DNA from: Parvibaculum sp.
GTDB taxonomy: Bacteria > Pseudomonadota > Alphaproteobacteria > Parvibaculales > Parvibaculaceae
Direction: 5' to 3'
Assembly: GCA_019635965.1 (NCBI GenBank)
Contig: JAHBYK010000006.1
Location: 1-63,637 of the forward strand
DNA: 63,637 nt
Shown: positions 27,220-34,263 of the stretch, in pieces
Layout of the letters: each line of letters opens with the position of its first letter
Position numbering within the stretch: position 1 is the first letter of the stretch
The notes under the pieces: model-generated
Told to the model about the DNA's origin: nothing
What the model saw: only the letters and a program-made list of their open reading frames with translations
The model's database searches: none
Program-made: the position numbers and the translations under genes

Positions 27220-27635
27220 GCGCGGGAACCTCCCTGCGGCGCGCCGTTACCGAAATCCATGTCGTGCTCCAGTTCGAGAATTTCGTCTTCCTCAATCGTT
27301 CCGTAGGTTTCCTTGATGCGCACGACGAGCGCGAGGCCGACGGCGGTGGTGGCGATGCCGACGACGATGGCGGTGAGGATCAGAACGTGAGGGAGGGGAT
27401 TCGAATAAACGGTATCGGGGTCGCCGGTGAGGATGGGCGCCGTGCCGCCCGTCACCTTGCCGAGCGAGATGTAGAGCATGAAGACGGAGGTCTGAAAGAT
27501 GTTCAGACCGACGATCTTCTTGATGAGATTGCCGCGGCTGACCGTGATGTAGAGTCCCGTCATCATCAGAATGGAGAACAGCCAGTAATTGTACCGGCCG
27601 AGGATGAATTCGAGATCGATGGCAAGTTCCGACAT
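27216..27635 (-). CDS. mrpC: Na+/H+ antiporter subunit MrpC
   Basis: The 139-residue, three-helix protein is homologous to NuoK/MrpC (GRYNYWLFSILMMTGLYI, KKIVGLNIFQTSVFMLYI, LPHVLILTAIVVGIATTAV). The C-terminal tail is acidic. The ATG at 27635 overlaps the mrpB stop by one base (TAATG), and the stop overlaps mrpD, showing tight coupling. Confidence 0.92.
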   Translation of the reverse strand: MSELAIDLEFILGRYNYWLFSILMMTGLYITVSRGNLIKKIVGLNIFQTSVFMLYISLGKVTGGTAPILTGDPDTVYSNPLPHVLILTAIVVGIATTAVGLALVVRIKETYGTIEEDEILELEHDMDFGNGAPQGGSRA

Positions 27636-28072
27636 TACCAGTCCTTGTTGTCGAGCTTGCGGGTGTGGCTCGCAAAGGCAATGAAGATGGAGAGCATGAC
27701 GGTGGCGACGGTCATGCCGACACCCAATTCGACGACGACGATGCCCCATTCCTGCGCGTGCTGCGGATTTTCGGCCAGCGCGTAATAGCCGAGATAGGCG
27801 TCGCCCAGGGCAATCGTGACGAGGCCCGTTCCGGCGAAGATCAGAACGCCAATGCCGGCCAGAATGTGAAGTATGCGGGGCGGTGCAACCTTGGTCAGCG
27901 CGTCGATGCCATGCACCAGCGAATAGAGAACGAAGGCGGCTGCGAAGACGACGCCAGCCTGGAAGCCGCCGCCGGGGCTGTATTCGCCGTGGAACTGCAC
28001 ATAGAGCGCATAGACCAGCATCGGCGGGATCAGAAGTTTCGAGACGACGCGGAGAATGGAGTGGTGTTCCAT
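27635..28072 (-). CDS. mrpB: Na+/H+ antiporter subunit MrpB (MnhB domain)
   Basis: The 145-residue protein matches the MnhB domain: VVSKLLIPPMLVYALYVQFHG, the conserved glycine block SPGGGFQAG and VVELGVGMTVATVML. It has four predicted helices. It follows the DUF4040 gene by 4 bp and is coupled to mrpC. Confidence 0.92.
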   Translation of the reverse strand: MEHHSILRVVSKLLIPPMLVYALYVQFHGEYSPGGGFQAGVVFAAAFVLYSLVHGIDALTKVAPPRILHILAGIGVLIFAGTGLVTIALGDAYLGYYALAENPQHAQEWGIVVVELGVGMTVATVMLSIFIAFASHTRKLDNKDW

Positions 28073-28076
28073 GGGG

Positions 28077-28640
28077 CTACTCCTTTCTCTTTCCCGAGGG
28101 ACGGCCGGTCGTGCCGAGCATCAGTAGGACGCCGACAAGGGCGGCAAAGACAACGACGACCTCGCCCATCGTATCGAAGCCGCGGTAGCTGGCGAGCACG
28201 GCGGCGACGATATTCGGGATGCCGATTTCGGCCGGTGTGCGCTCGATATATTCCGGCGCGACATGCGTCTGAACGGGATTGTCCGCCGCGCCGAAGGGCG
28301 GCATGTCGAGCGTGCCGTAGATCAGCGCCGCGCCCGCAACGAAACAGACGAGAAGCGGCAGGAGCGCCGAACGCTTGCGCTTCATTTCATCCTTGTCGGT
28401 CAGCGCGAGCGTTCCGAGCATGAGGACCGTCGAGATGCCGGCGCCGACAGCGGCCTCGGTGAAGGCGACGTCCATCGCGTCCAGCGTGACGAAGAGACCG
28501 GCGGACAGAAGGCTGAAGACGCCGGAAAGCATGGCGACTGCAAAGAGGCTGCGCTGACGGATGATGGCCACCGCGGTCAGCACCAGCAGCGTGAAGAAAA
28601 CGATGTCGATGATCGCGATGCCGACAAGATTGGCGTTCAT
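28077..28640 (-). CDS. DUF4040-type subunit (MrpA C-terminal equivalent)
   Basis: The 187-residue membrane protein corresponds to the DUF4040/MBH-like region that is fused to the C-terminus of MrpA in classical operons. Evidence is the SLLSAGLFVTLDAMDVAFTE segment, homologous to NuoJ, plus VGAGISTVLMLG and a last helix pair with RGFDTMGEVVVVF. Here it is a separate gene. It overlaps mrpG by 4 nt and precedes mrpB. Some annotations call such proteins subunit B. Confidence 0.85.
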   Translation of the reverse strand: MNANLVGIAIIDIVFFTLLVLTAVAIIRQRSLFAVAMLSGVFSLLSAGLFVTLDAMDVAFTEAAVGAGISTVLMLGTLALTDKDEMKRKRSALLPLLVCFVAGAALIYGTLDMPPFGAADNPVQTHVAPEYIERTPAEIGIPNIVAAVLASYRGFDTMGEVVVVFAALVGVLLMLGTTGRPSGKRKE

Positions 28641-29011
28641 GCCTTCATTCCTTCCGGCGTGTCGTCGCCAAGGACGGCTTCGGCCTCATTGCGCGTGAGG
28701 CGCTGCGGCCTGATGCCCGCAACAAAGGCGGCGTTGGCGACGGCATGGGTGGCGGTCGGGCCGGTGACGAAGAGGAACAGGCCGATCAGGGCGAGTTTCA
28801 GCGTCGTCTGGGTCAGCCCGGTCTGGAACATCATGCCGATCAGGATGAGCTCGGCACCGATCGTGTCGATGACGCCGGCGGCGTGAAAGCGCGCCCAGAC
28901 ATCGGGCAGGCGGATCAGGCCGAATGTGCCGATCAGCAGGAAGGTGCCGCCGACGAGAAAGGCGATGCCGGTGGCCAGATCGCAGGCCAGTCCGATCAGG
29001 GCGGGGTCCAT
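28637..29011 (-). CDS. mrpG: Na+/H+ antiporter subunit MrpG
   Basis: The 124-residue protein has three predicted helices and the MrpG/PhaG pattern GTFGLIRLPDVWARFHAAG, followed by GAELILIG and the GPTATHAVANAAF motif. It overlaps mrpF by 1 nt and the DUF4040 gene by 4 nt. MrpG is small and required for assembly. Confidence 0.92.
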   Translation of the reverse strand: MDPALIGLACDLATGIAFLVGGTFLLIGTFGLIRLPDVWARFHAAGVIDTIGAELILIGMMFQTGLTQTTLKLALIGLFLFVTGPTATHAVANAAFVAGIRPQRLTRNEAEAVLGDDTPEGMKA

Positions 29012-29298
29012 CAGCGGTCCTCCGTTTCGGGCCGGATGCGGCCAAAGGAGCGATAGCGAACGAATTTCAGGATCGCGATGGTGCTGACGAAGTTCACCAG
29101 CGCATAGAGCATGGCGATGTCGAGGAAATCCGGCCGCTCGGTGACGAAGCCGAGGGCGCTCAGGATCAGCACGGTCAGGGTGCCGAAGGTGTTGGCCGCC
29201 AGCACACGGTCATAAAGGGTCGGGCCGGCGAACAGCCGGACGAGGACGAGGATGACGGCGACAAAGAGCGCCGCGGTGATCGCAAGGAACATGTACAT
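29011..29298 (-). CDS. mrpF: Na+/H+ antiporter subunit MrpF
   Basis: The 95-residue, three-helix protein shows the MrpF signature RLFAGPTLYDRVLAANTFG and DFLDIAMLYALVNFVSTIA. It starts next to the mrpE stop and ends at the mrpG start. A second in-frame ATG (29292) is an equally possible start. Confidence 0.92.
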   Translation of the reverse strand: MYMFLAITAALFVAVILVLVRLFAGPTLYDRVLAANTFGTLTVLILSALGFVTERPDFLDIAMLYALVNFVSTIAILKFVRYRSFGRIRPETEDR

Positions 29299-29299
29299 G

Positions 29300-29773
29300 T
29301 CAGCGTGTCTCCACCACCGCGACGCGACGGGCCATTTCGGCGAAGCCTTCGGGGCCTGCCGCTTCGTCCGTCAGGGCGTGGACCAGGAATTTTCCGGGCG
29401 CGGCCTCGACCGTCACCGTGCCGGGGGTGAGAGTGATCGAGTTGGCGAAGATCACATGCCCCATGTCGGTCTTGAGGGGGCTTTCGACGGCGATGAACTG
29501 CTGGCTGATCGCCATGTCGCGGGAGAGGATGACCTTCGACACCGCCAGGGCCGACTTGAAGATTTCGCCGCCGAGCCAGCTCCAGTAGAGCGGAAGGGTG
29601 AGGCGGAGCTGAAGGGGCACAGCCTCGTCGTCGAGCAGGTTCATGCGCCGCGCGAGATAGAGCGTGAAAAGGCAGGAAAGGACGCCGACAGTCAGCAGGA
29701 ACGGCTTGAAATAACCGGACAGGGCGAGCCAGAGCGCAAACAAGGCGACAAGCAAACCGAGTGCTTTGGTCAT
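29300..29773 (-). CDS. mrpE: Na+/H+ antiporter subunit MrpE
   Basis: The 157-residue protein has two or three N-terminal helices followed by the MrpE cytoplasmic part (LPLYWSWLGGEIFKSALAV, then ITLTPGTVTVE). AGGGAG lies four bases before the ATG at 29773, which therefore fits better than the adjacent ATG at 29776. It is the first gene of the antiporter operon. The operon order is E-F-G-DUF4040-B-C-D-D'-2TM-D''. Confidence 0.92.
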   Translation of the reverse strand: MTKALGLLVALFALWLALSGYFKPFLLTVGVLSCLFTLYLARRMNLLDDEAVPLQLRLTLPLYWSWLGGEIFKSALAVSKVILSRDMAISQQFIAVESPLKTDMGHVIFANSITLTPGTVTVEAAPGKFLVHALTDEAAGPEGFAEMARRVAVVETR

Positions 29774-29983
29774 CATTCTCCCTGCGAATTCCGGCACGAA
29801 CGGCCATGAAGGGCTTCCTGCGATCCGGCCTGAACCGGCCGGAACCCGCACGCGAGTGCGACCGGCTGGACGGGTTGCCCGACGCGCCGGAGCCCCTTTT
29901 TGATGTTCCGAATATGCAATGGAGGGGGAGCAAGGGCAAGAAAGACCGGATTTCCGCCGGTCGATTTCCGCGGCGCGGGCCGC

Positions 29984-30012
29984 TTTCAAAGTCAAACGCA
30001 CACTGTTATAGT
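29984..30012 (+). promoter_or_regulatory. Possible promoter of the cold-shock gene
   Basis: TTTCAA (29984-29989), a 17-bp spacer and TATAGT (30007-30012) lie in the AT-rich island. CATAAT at 30016-30021 is an alternative -10. The implied leader is about 100 nt, as is usual for cold-shock mRNAs. Confidence 0.35.
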
Positions 30013-30087
30013 TATCATAATCTACAGAGGCGGTCCCTGGGGGAGGAACCACGGACCAGTGAGGGGATCCGGCGCGGCAATACTGAG

Positions 30088-30103
30088 GCCAATCAATATT
30101 GGC
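30088..30103 (+). promoter_or_regulatory. Leader hairpin before the cold-shock gene
   Basis: GCCAAT (30088-30093) pairs with ATTGGC (30098-30103) around a CAAT loop, just before the possible start codons at 30111 and 30129. It could modulate initiation with temperature; this is inference. Confidence 0.4.
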
Positions 30104-30128
30104 TGCCCGGATGATTATCGTGGTGGGG

Positions 30129-30668
30129 ATGGAAGAGCGTTTGGAGAGTACGGCGGACTCCGCCGACGTGACGTTCGAGGTCACCGGCGTCGTCAAGTGG
30201 TTTGATGCGGTCAAAGGTTATGGCTTCATCATTCCCGATGACGGGCGCGACGATGTTCTCGTGCATTTGTCCTGTCTGAAGCAAGCCGGCCGGGAGGCGC
30301 TCGAGGAGGGCGCGACGGTGACTTGCGAGGCCGTGCGCCGCGCCAAGGGCAACCAGGCTGTCCGCGTCATCGATGTGGACGAGACGACGGCGGTGAAGCC
30401 TGCGATTGCGAGTGTCCGGCCGGCGAATCGGTCGGTTCTTTCCGGCGTCGTGCCGATCGGCGAATTCGAGACGGCCGTGGTCAAATGGTTCAACCGGGCG
30501 CGCGGCTATGGCTTCGTGACGCGCGGCGAGGGTACGCCCGACATCTTCGTCCATATGGAGACGCTGCGGCGCTTCGGGGTGCGGGATCTGATTCCGGGGC
30601 AGGAACTGACCGTGCGGTTCGGCGAAGGGCCGAAGGGGCTGATGGTCGCGGAGATCAAGCCGGAATAG
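30129..30668 (+). CDS. Cold-shock protein with two CSD domains
   Basis: The roughly 179-residue protein contains two cold-shock (OB-fold) domains, each with RNP1 and RNP2: KGYGFI/VLVHL in the first (about residues 22-85) and RGYGFV/IFVHM in the second (about 115-178). A 30-residue linker joins them. Two-domain Csp proteins are common in alphaproteobacteria and act as RNA chaperones. The start is uncertain: ATG 30129 lacks a spaced Shine-Dalgarno, and ATG 30111 and in-frame GTGs are alternatives. Confidence 0.88.
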   Translation: MEERLESTADSADVTFEVTGVVKWFDAVKGYGFIIPDDGRDDVLVHLSCLKQAGREALEEGATVTCEAVRRAKGNQAVRVIDVDETTAVKPAIASVRPANRSVLSGVVPIGEFETAVVKWFNRARGYGFVTRGEGTPDIFVHMETLRRFGVRDLIPGQELTVRFGEGPKGLMVAEIKPE

Positions 30669-30756
30669 GCGCTTGATCGTTCCTCTTTACGAATGGAACG
30701 TGCTATAGGGCCGAAGCTGCCGCCGCGCGGATCATGTTCCCTTTGCCGCAATCCCG

Positions 30757-31188
30757 ATGACCGATACAGAAAACGACAATCCGCCGGACGGATATGTGCC
30801 GTCCACGAGCCGCGGTCCCTATACGACGCATAATGGCCCCTTCTATCACAAGGTGACGGAAGACGGGTTCTGGCACGGCGTGCGGATCAAGAAGCGCCAC
30901 TGCAATTCGCGCGGCATTACGCATGGCGGGATGCTGATGGCCTTTGCGGACGGGCTGCTCGGCACGGCGGTCTGGCGCGAGACGCAGATGGTGGCGCTGA
31001 CGGTGCGGATGAATTCCGATTTTCTGTCTTCGGCGCGGCCGGGCGACTGGCTCGAAGGCACGGCGCGGGTGACGCGGGCGACGAAGTCGGTGGCCTTTTG
31101 CGAGGCGGAGCTATTTGTCGGCAACCGCCCGGTGCTGAAGGCGAGCGGCGTTTTCAAGATCATGGCCCGGCACAAGGCACCGGATTGA
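30757..31188 (+). CDS. PaaI-type hotdog thioesterase
   Basis: The 143-residue protein has the hotdog-fold PaaI/YdiI pattern: CNSRGITHGGMLMAFAD with the HGG turn at H56-G58 and the catalytic-type acid D65, then a long strand MVALTVRMNSDFLSSA. It should hydrolyse acyl-CoA or aryl-CoA thioesters in the cytosol; the substrate is unknown. No close operon partner is present. The upstream 88 bp contain a CGTTCC/GGAACG inverted repeat (30678-30683, 30695-30700) that may be the end of the csp transcript. Confidence 0.85.
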   Translation: MTDTENDNPPDGYVPSTSRGPYTTHNGPFYHKVTEDGFWHGVRIKKRHCNSRGITHGGMLMAFADGLLGTAVWRETQMVALTVRMNSDFLSSARPGDWLEGTARVTRATKSVAFCEAELFVGNRPVLKASGVFKIMARHKAPD

Positions 31189-31226
31189 GCCCAAGGCCGT
31201 TCGGGTGTATTGCAGGCGGCAAATGT

Positions 31227-31303
<77 letters not shown>

Positions 31304-31328
31304 ATTTCGGGCTTCGGGCCGAAGAAGA

Positions 31329-31350
31329 AAGGGAGCCTTCAGGCTCCCTT
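31329..31350. terminator. Symmetric hairpin after tRNA-Pro
   Basis: AAGGGAGCC (31329-31337) and GGCTCCCTT (31342-31350) form a perfect 9-bp stem with TTCA loop. It lies between tRNA-Pro and the convergent small ORF, so it could terminate both strands, though the T/A tracts are short. Confidence 0.55.
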
Positions 31351-31377
31351 GGCGTATCCGGTATATGGCGGCGGCTA

Positions 31378-31599
31378 TCAGGCGGCTTCGGGCCGGGTCA
31401 TGCCGGCTTCGCGTTCGCCGAGCCACCAGGCGCGGGCCGCGATCCGCTCCACAAGGCTTGCGGACCAGAGTTCGGCGCCATTGCGGACGGCGGGGCCCGC
31501 AAGGTCGAGCACACATTCAATGTCATGGTGATTGAAGCCGCGAGCGGCGAGGATCGCAGTGGCGGTTTCACGGCTGATATAGCGGGCAAGCTGGGTCAT
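31378..31599 (-). CDS. Small conserved-looking hypothetical protein
   Basis: The 73-residue product (MTQLARYISRETATAILAA...) is predicted soluble and helical. GGGAGA at proper spacing before ATG 31599 and the absence of a competing frame support it as a real gene. The segment GFNHHDIECVLDLAGPA is distinctive. No function can be assigned. It is convergent with tRNA-Pro and divergent from the NDUFS4-like gene. Confidence 0.55.
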   Translation of the reverse strand: MTQLARYISRETATAILAARGFNHHDIECVLDLAGPAVRNGAELWSASLVERIAARAWWLGEREAGMTRPEAA

Positions 31600-31747
31600 C
31601 GCGGGTTCTCCCTTGGCCTCGGGGGACAAATCGCCGGGGGCTGGCGATGGTCTTGTTATGGCTTGCCTTTTCGTCGGTTTTGGGGCGATAAGAACAAGAT
31701 TTCACGACGTTCCCCATAAGCCGGGGAAAAAGTGCAAGGGGACCGAT

Positions 31748-32056
31748 TTGGCACGCGCCCGCATATACAAACCGGCGAAGACGGCGATGCAGTCCGGCCG
31801 CGCGAAGACCCGCAAATGGGTGCTCGAGTTCGAGCCCGGCAGTGCGCGCAAGGTGGAGCCGCTCATGGGCTGGACCAGCTCCGGCGACATGAATGCGCAG
31901 GTGACGCTTCGCTTCGACAGCAAGGAAGAAGCGGTTGCCTATGCCGAAAAGCATGGCATCGACTATCAGGTGTTCGAGCCGAAAGTGCAGCGCCGGTCGA
32001 TCAAGGCCTATGCCGACAATTTCAAGTTCGGCCGCCGGGAACTCTGGACGCATTGA
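31748..32056 (+). CDS. NDUFS4-like Complex I accessory subunit
   Basis: The 102-residue protein matches the ETC_C1_NDUFA4/NDUFS4-like family: MARARIYKPAKTAMQSG, WVLEFEPGSARKVEPLMGWTSS and the conserved C-terminal block with YADNFKFGRRELWTH. It is the bacterial counterpart of the mitochondrial 18-kDa accessory subunit of NADH:quinone oxidoreductase, essentially confined to alphaproteobacteria. The start is a TTG at 31748, supported by AGGGGA six bases upstream and by homology of the N-terminus. It is directly followed by tRNA-Arg. Confidence 0.9.
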   Translation: MARARIYKPAKTAMQSGRAKTRKWVLEFEPGSARKVEPLMGWTSSGDMNAQVTLRFDSKEEAVAYAEKHGIDYQVFEPKVQRRSIKAYADNFKFGRRELWTH

Positions 32057-32068
32057 GGCCGGACTTCC

Positions 32069-32145
32069 GGTCCCGTAGCTCAACCGGATAGAGCATCGGC
32101 CTTCTAAGCCGAGGGTTGCAGGTTCGAGTCCTGCCGGGATCGCCA
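32069..32145 (+). tRNA. tRNA-Arg (anticodon TCT)
   Basis: A 77-nt cloverleaf with encoded CCA. GGTCCCG pairs with CGGGATC (one G-U). Anticodon stem TCGGC/GCCGA holds loop CTTCTAA with TCT, and the T-loop is TTCGAGT. Confidence 0.96.
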
Positions 32146-32187
32146 TTCGTGCCCGAGCCGCTTCTCTCCCTTCCGAAAGGTCCAGCC

Positions 32188-33222
32188 ATGAAAGTCGTGT
32201 TCGATCCGGCGCAAAAGGGGCATTACCCGCGGCATTTCCTCGTGAATGGCGTGGTGGAGCAGAACCCGGAAGTGCCGGAGCGGGCGGACAGGCTTTTCGC
32301 GGCGGCGACGGGCGCGGGCCTTGTGCATGTCGTGCCCGCCGATCATGGCCTTGGTCCCATTGCTGCGGTTCATACGCCCGAATACATCACCTTTCTTTCG
32401 ACCATCCATGAACGCTGGATGCGCATCAAGGGCGGCTCGGACGAAGTCGTGCCGGGGATTCACCCGGACAGGCGGAATGGCGCCTATCCGGCATCGGCGG
32501 TGGCGCAGGCGGGCTATCACATGGCGGATGGTGCCTGCCCGATCGCGGCGGGAAGCTGGCCGGCGATCAAGCGCAGCGCCGATGCAGCGGTGGAAGCGGC
32601 CTTGATGGTGCGCGATGGCGGGGCGAAATCCGCCTATGCGCTGTGCCGCCCGCCGGGACATCATGCCTTTGCCGATATGGCCGGTGGTTTCTGCTATGTG
32701 AACAATTCGGGCGTTGCCGCCCAGCTGCTTCGCGGCGCGCATGACCGCGTGGCCATTCTCGATGTGGACGTGCATCATGGCAATGGCACACAGGGCATGT
32801 TCTATCGCCGGGCGGACATTCTGACCGTTTCGATCCATGCCGATCCGGTGCGCTTCTATCCGTTCTTCTGGGGCCATGCAGACGAGCGCGGCGAAGGAGC
32901 GGGGCTCGGCTACAACTACAATCTGCCGCTGCCGCGCGGCACGGACGACAGGGCCTATATGCCGGCGCTGGACGATGCCTTCCGCCGCATCAGGGCTTTT
33001 GCGCCGGGGGCGCTCGTCGTGGCGCTCGGTCTCGATGCCTTCAGGGATGACCCGCAGGGCGGGTTCGCCATTACCACGGAGGGATTCGGGCGGATCGGCG
33101 AGGCGATCGGCAGGCTCGGACTGCCGACGGTTCTGGTGCAGGAGGGCGGCTATATCTGCGACGGGCTGGGCCCCAATCTCGGAAGCTTCCTGACAGGATT
33201 TCGTGCGTCGCACGGAAGCTGA
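32188..33222 (+). CDS. Acetylpolyamine amidohydrolase-like (class II HDAC family) deacetylase
   Basis: The 344-residue metalloenzyme has the arginase-deacetylase fold. The active site is intact: H158 and H159 (CRPPGHHAF), zinc ligands D194, H196 (LDVDVHHGNG) and D283 (GLDAF), and Y322 in the EGGY motif. These positions are offset by one from the well-studied Mycoplana enzyme, so acetylpolyamines or acetylated small amines are the probable substrates. Protein deacetylation remains possible. The start is ATG 32188 (MKVVFDPAQKGH), 42 bp after tRNA-Arg, and may be read through from it. Confidence 0.88.
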   Translation: MKVVFDPAQKGHYPRHFLVNGVVEQNPEVPERADRLFAAATGAGLVHVVPADHGLGPIAAVHTPEYITFLSTIHERWMRIKGGSDEVVPGIHPDRRNGAYPASAVAQAGYHMADGACPIAAGSWPAIKRSADAAVEAALMVRDGGAKSAYALCRPPGHHAFADMAGGFCYVNNSGVAAQLLRGAHDRVAILDVDVHHGNGTQGMFYRRADILTVSIHADPVRFYPFFWGHADERGEGAGLGYNYNLPLPRGTDDRAYMPALDDAFRRIRAFAPGALVVALGLDAFRDDPQGGFAITTEGFGRIGEAIGRLGLPTVLVQEGGYICDGLGPNLGSFLTGFRASHGS

Positions 33223-33375
33223 ATCGCAAAAGCGCCTTAATTCCGGTCCCTTCGTGACCAATCTTTAATTTGGGCTTTGGCCGCGCCTTTCGGATTATGG
33301 AAGGCGAGGAAACGGGCCCGAGGGAATCGGGGCGGTATGGCCGCCCTGCCCGGAGAGTTCCGCAGGGAGGAAGAC

Positions 33376-34149
33376 ATGCGCCTGGTTCGGGTGGCAGAGA
33401 GAAACGAAGGCCGCAATGTGTCCGCGATCATCGCGGTGGCAGCGGCGATTTTGCTGACGGGTGCTGCGATCCACGCCGCGACCGCGCCGGTTCAGGCGAG
33501 GCCGGTTCTTGCCGATGCCGAAGTGCCCAGCACGTCGAAAGCCGATCCTTCCATCGAGGGTGCGCCGAACGAGGCATCGGGCGAAGATCTCTATCAGCGC
33601 GGCTTCTATCCCGAAGCCATGGCCGAATGGAAACGTGCCGTCGAGGTGAACAAGGATCCCGGCGCGGCGTTCCGTCTTGGCGAGGAATATCTCGATGCCA
33701 AGGTCGTGGAGCGCGACATTCCCGCCGCCGTGCAATACCAGACGATCGGCGCGAAGGGCGGCGACATGCGAGCGCAGCTCGACCTTGCCTCTTTCTACGA
33801 TCAGGGCATCGGCGTTCAGAAGGATGTGCGTCTGGCCGCGATCTGGTTCGAAGCGGCCGCGAAGCAGGGCCATCCGAGCGCGCAGTACAATATCGGAACG
33901 ATGTATGAAGACGGCGCGGGGGTGAAGCAGGATCGCGTGCGCGCCTATATGTATTATCAGCTTGCCATCGAGGGCGGCTTTCCCCGGCTTGCAACGCCCG
34001 CGCTGGAGCGGCTCGCGGAAAGCATGTCGCCTGCCGAGATCAAGCAGGCGAGCTTGATGGTGCGCAATTTCAAGCCGCAGTCGAAGGAAGAAAGCGTTGC
34101 CGAAGCCAAGGCGGCGCTGGAAGCCTATGAGGCGGCAAGCGGCGAGTGA
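33376..34149 (+). CDS. Sel1-repeat (SLR/TPR-like) periplasmic protein
   Basis: The 257-residue protein begins with a basic stretch and a hydrophobic segment (NVSAIIAVAAAILLTGAA, about 16-33) that acts as signal peptide or anchor. Then come a short linker and three to four Sel1-like repeats (about 85-215), with AQLDLASFYDQGIGV and AQYNIGTMYEDGAGV as the clearest. Such proteins scaffold interactions at the envelope; no partner is evident. A strong GGGAGG Shine-Dalgarno supports ATG 33376. A clear terminator follows, so it is monocistronic. Confidence 0.82.
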   Translation: MRLVRVAERNEGRNVSAIIAVAAAILLTGAAIHAATAPVQARPVLADAEVPSTSKADPSIEGAPNEASGEDLYQRGFYPEAMAEWKRAVEVNKDPGAAFRLGEEYLDAKVVERDIPAAVQYQTIGAKGGDMRAQLDLASFYDQGIGVQKDVRLAAIWFEAAAKQGHPSAQYNIGTMYEDGAGVKQDRVRAYMYYQLAIEGGFPRLATPALERLAESMSPAEIKQASLMVRNFKPQSKEESVAEAKAALEAYEAASGE

Positions 34150-34171
34150 GGCCAGGCGGACTTCCGTGTGC

Positions 34172-34208
34172 AAGCCCCGGCCCTGAAGCCGGGGCTTTTC
34201 ACTTTTTA
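34172..34208 (+). terminator. Intrinsic terminator after the Sel1 gene
   Basis: A perfect 10-bp stem (34172-34181 with 34188-34197) with a 6-nt loop is followed by TTTTCACTTTTTA. Confidence 0.85.
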
Positions 34209-34263
34209 GAGCAATGGACAAGACGCTTCGCTATCATCGACAGGCGCGAAAGAGGAGGTGTCG

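Larger units (their letters stand above)
29774..30128. other. Divergent intergenic region between mrpE and the cold-shock gene
   Basis: This 355-bp stretch has no credible gene. It must hold the promoter of the leftward Mrp operon and that of the rightward cold-shock gene. An AT-rich island at about 29984-30024 stands out from the GC-rich surroundings. The part near 30034-30103 can fold into GGTCC/GGACC and GCCAAT/ATTGGC hairpins. Confidence 0.6.
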
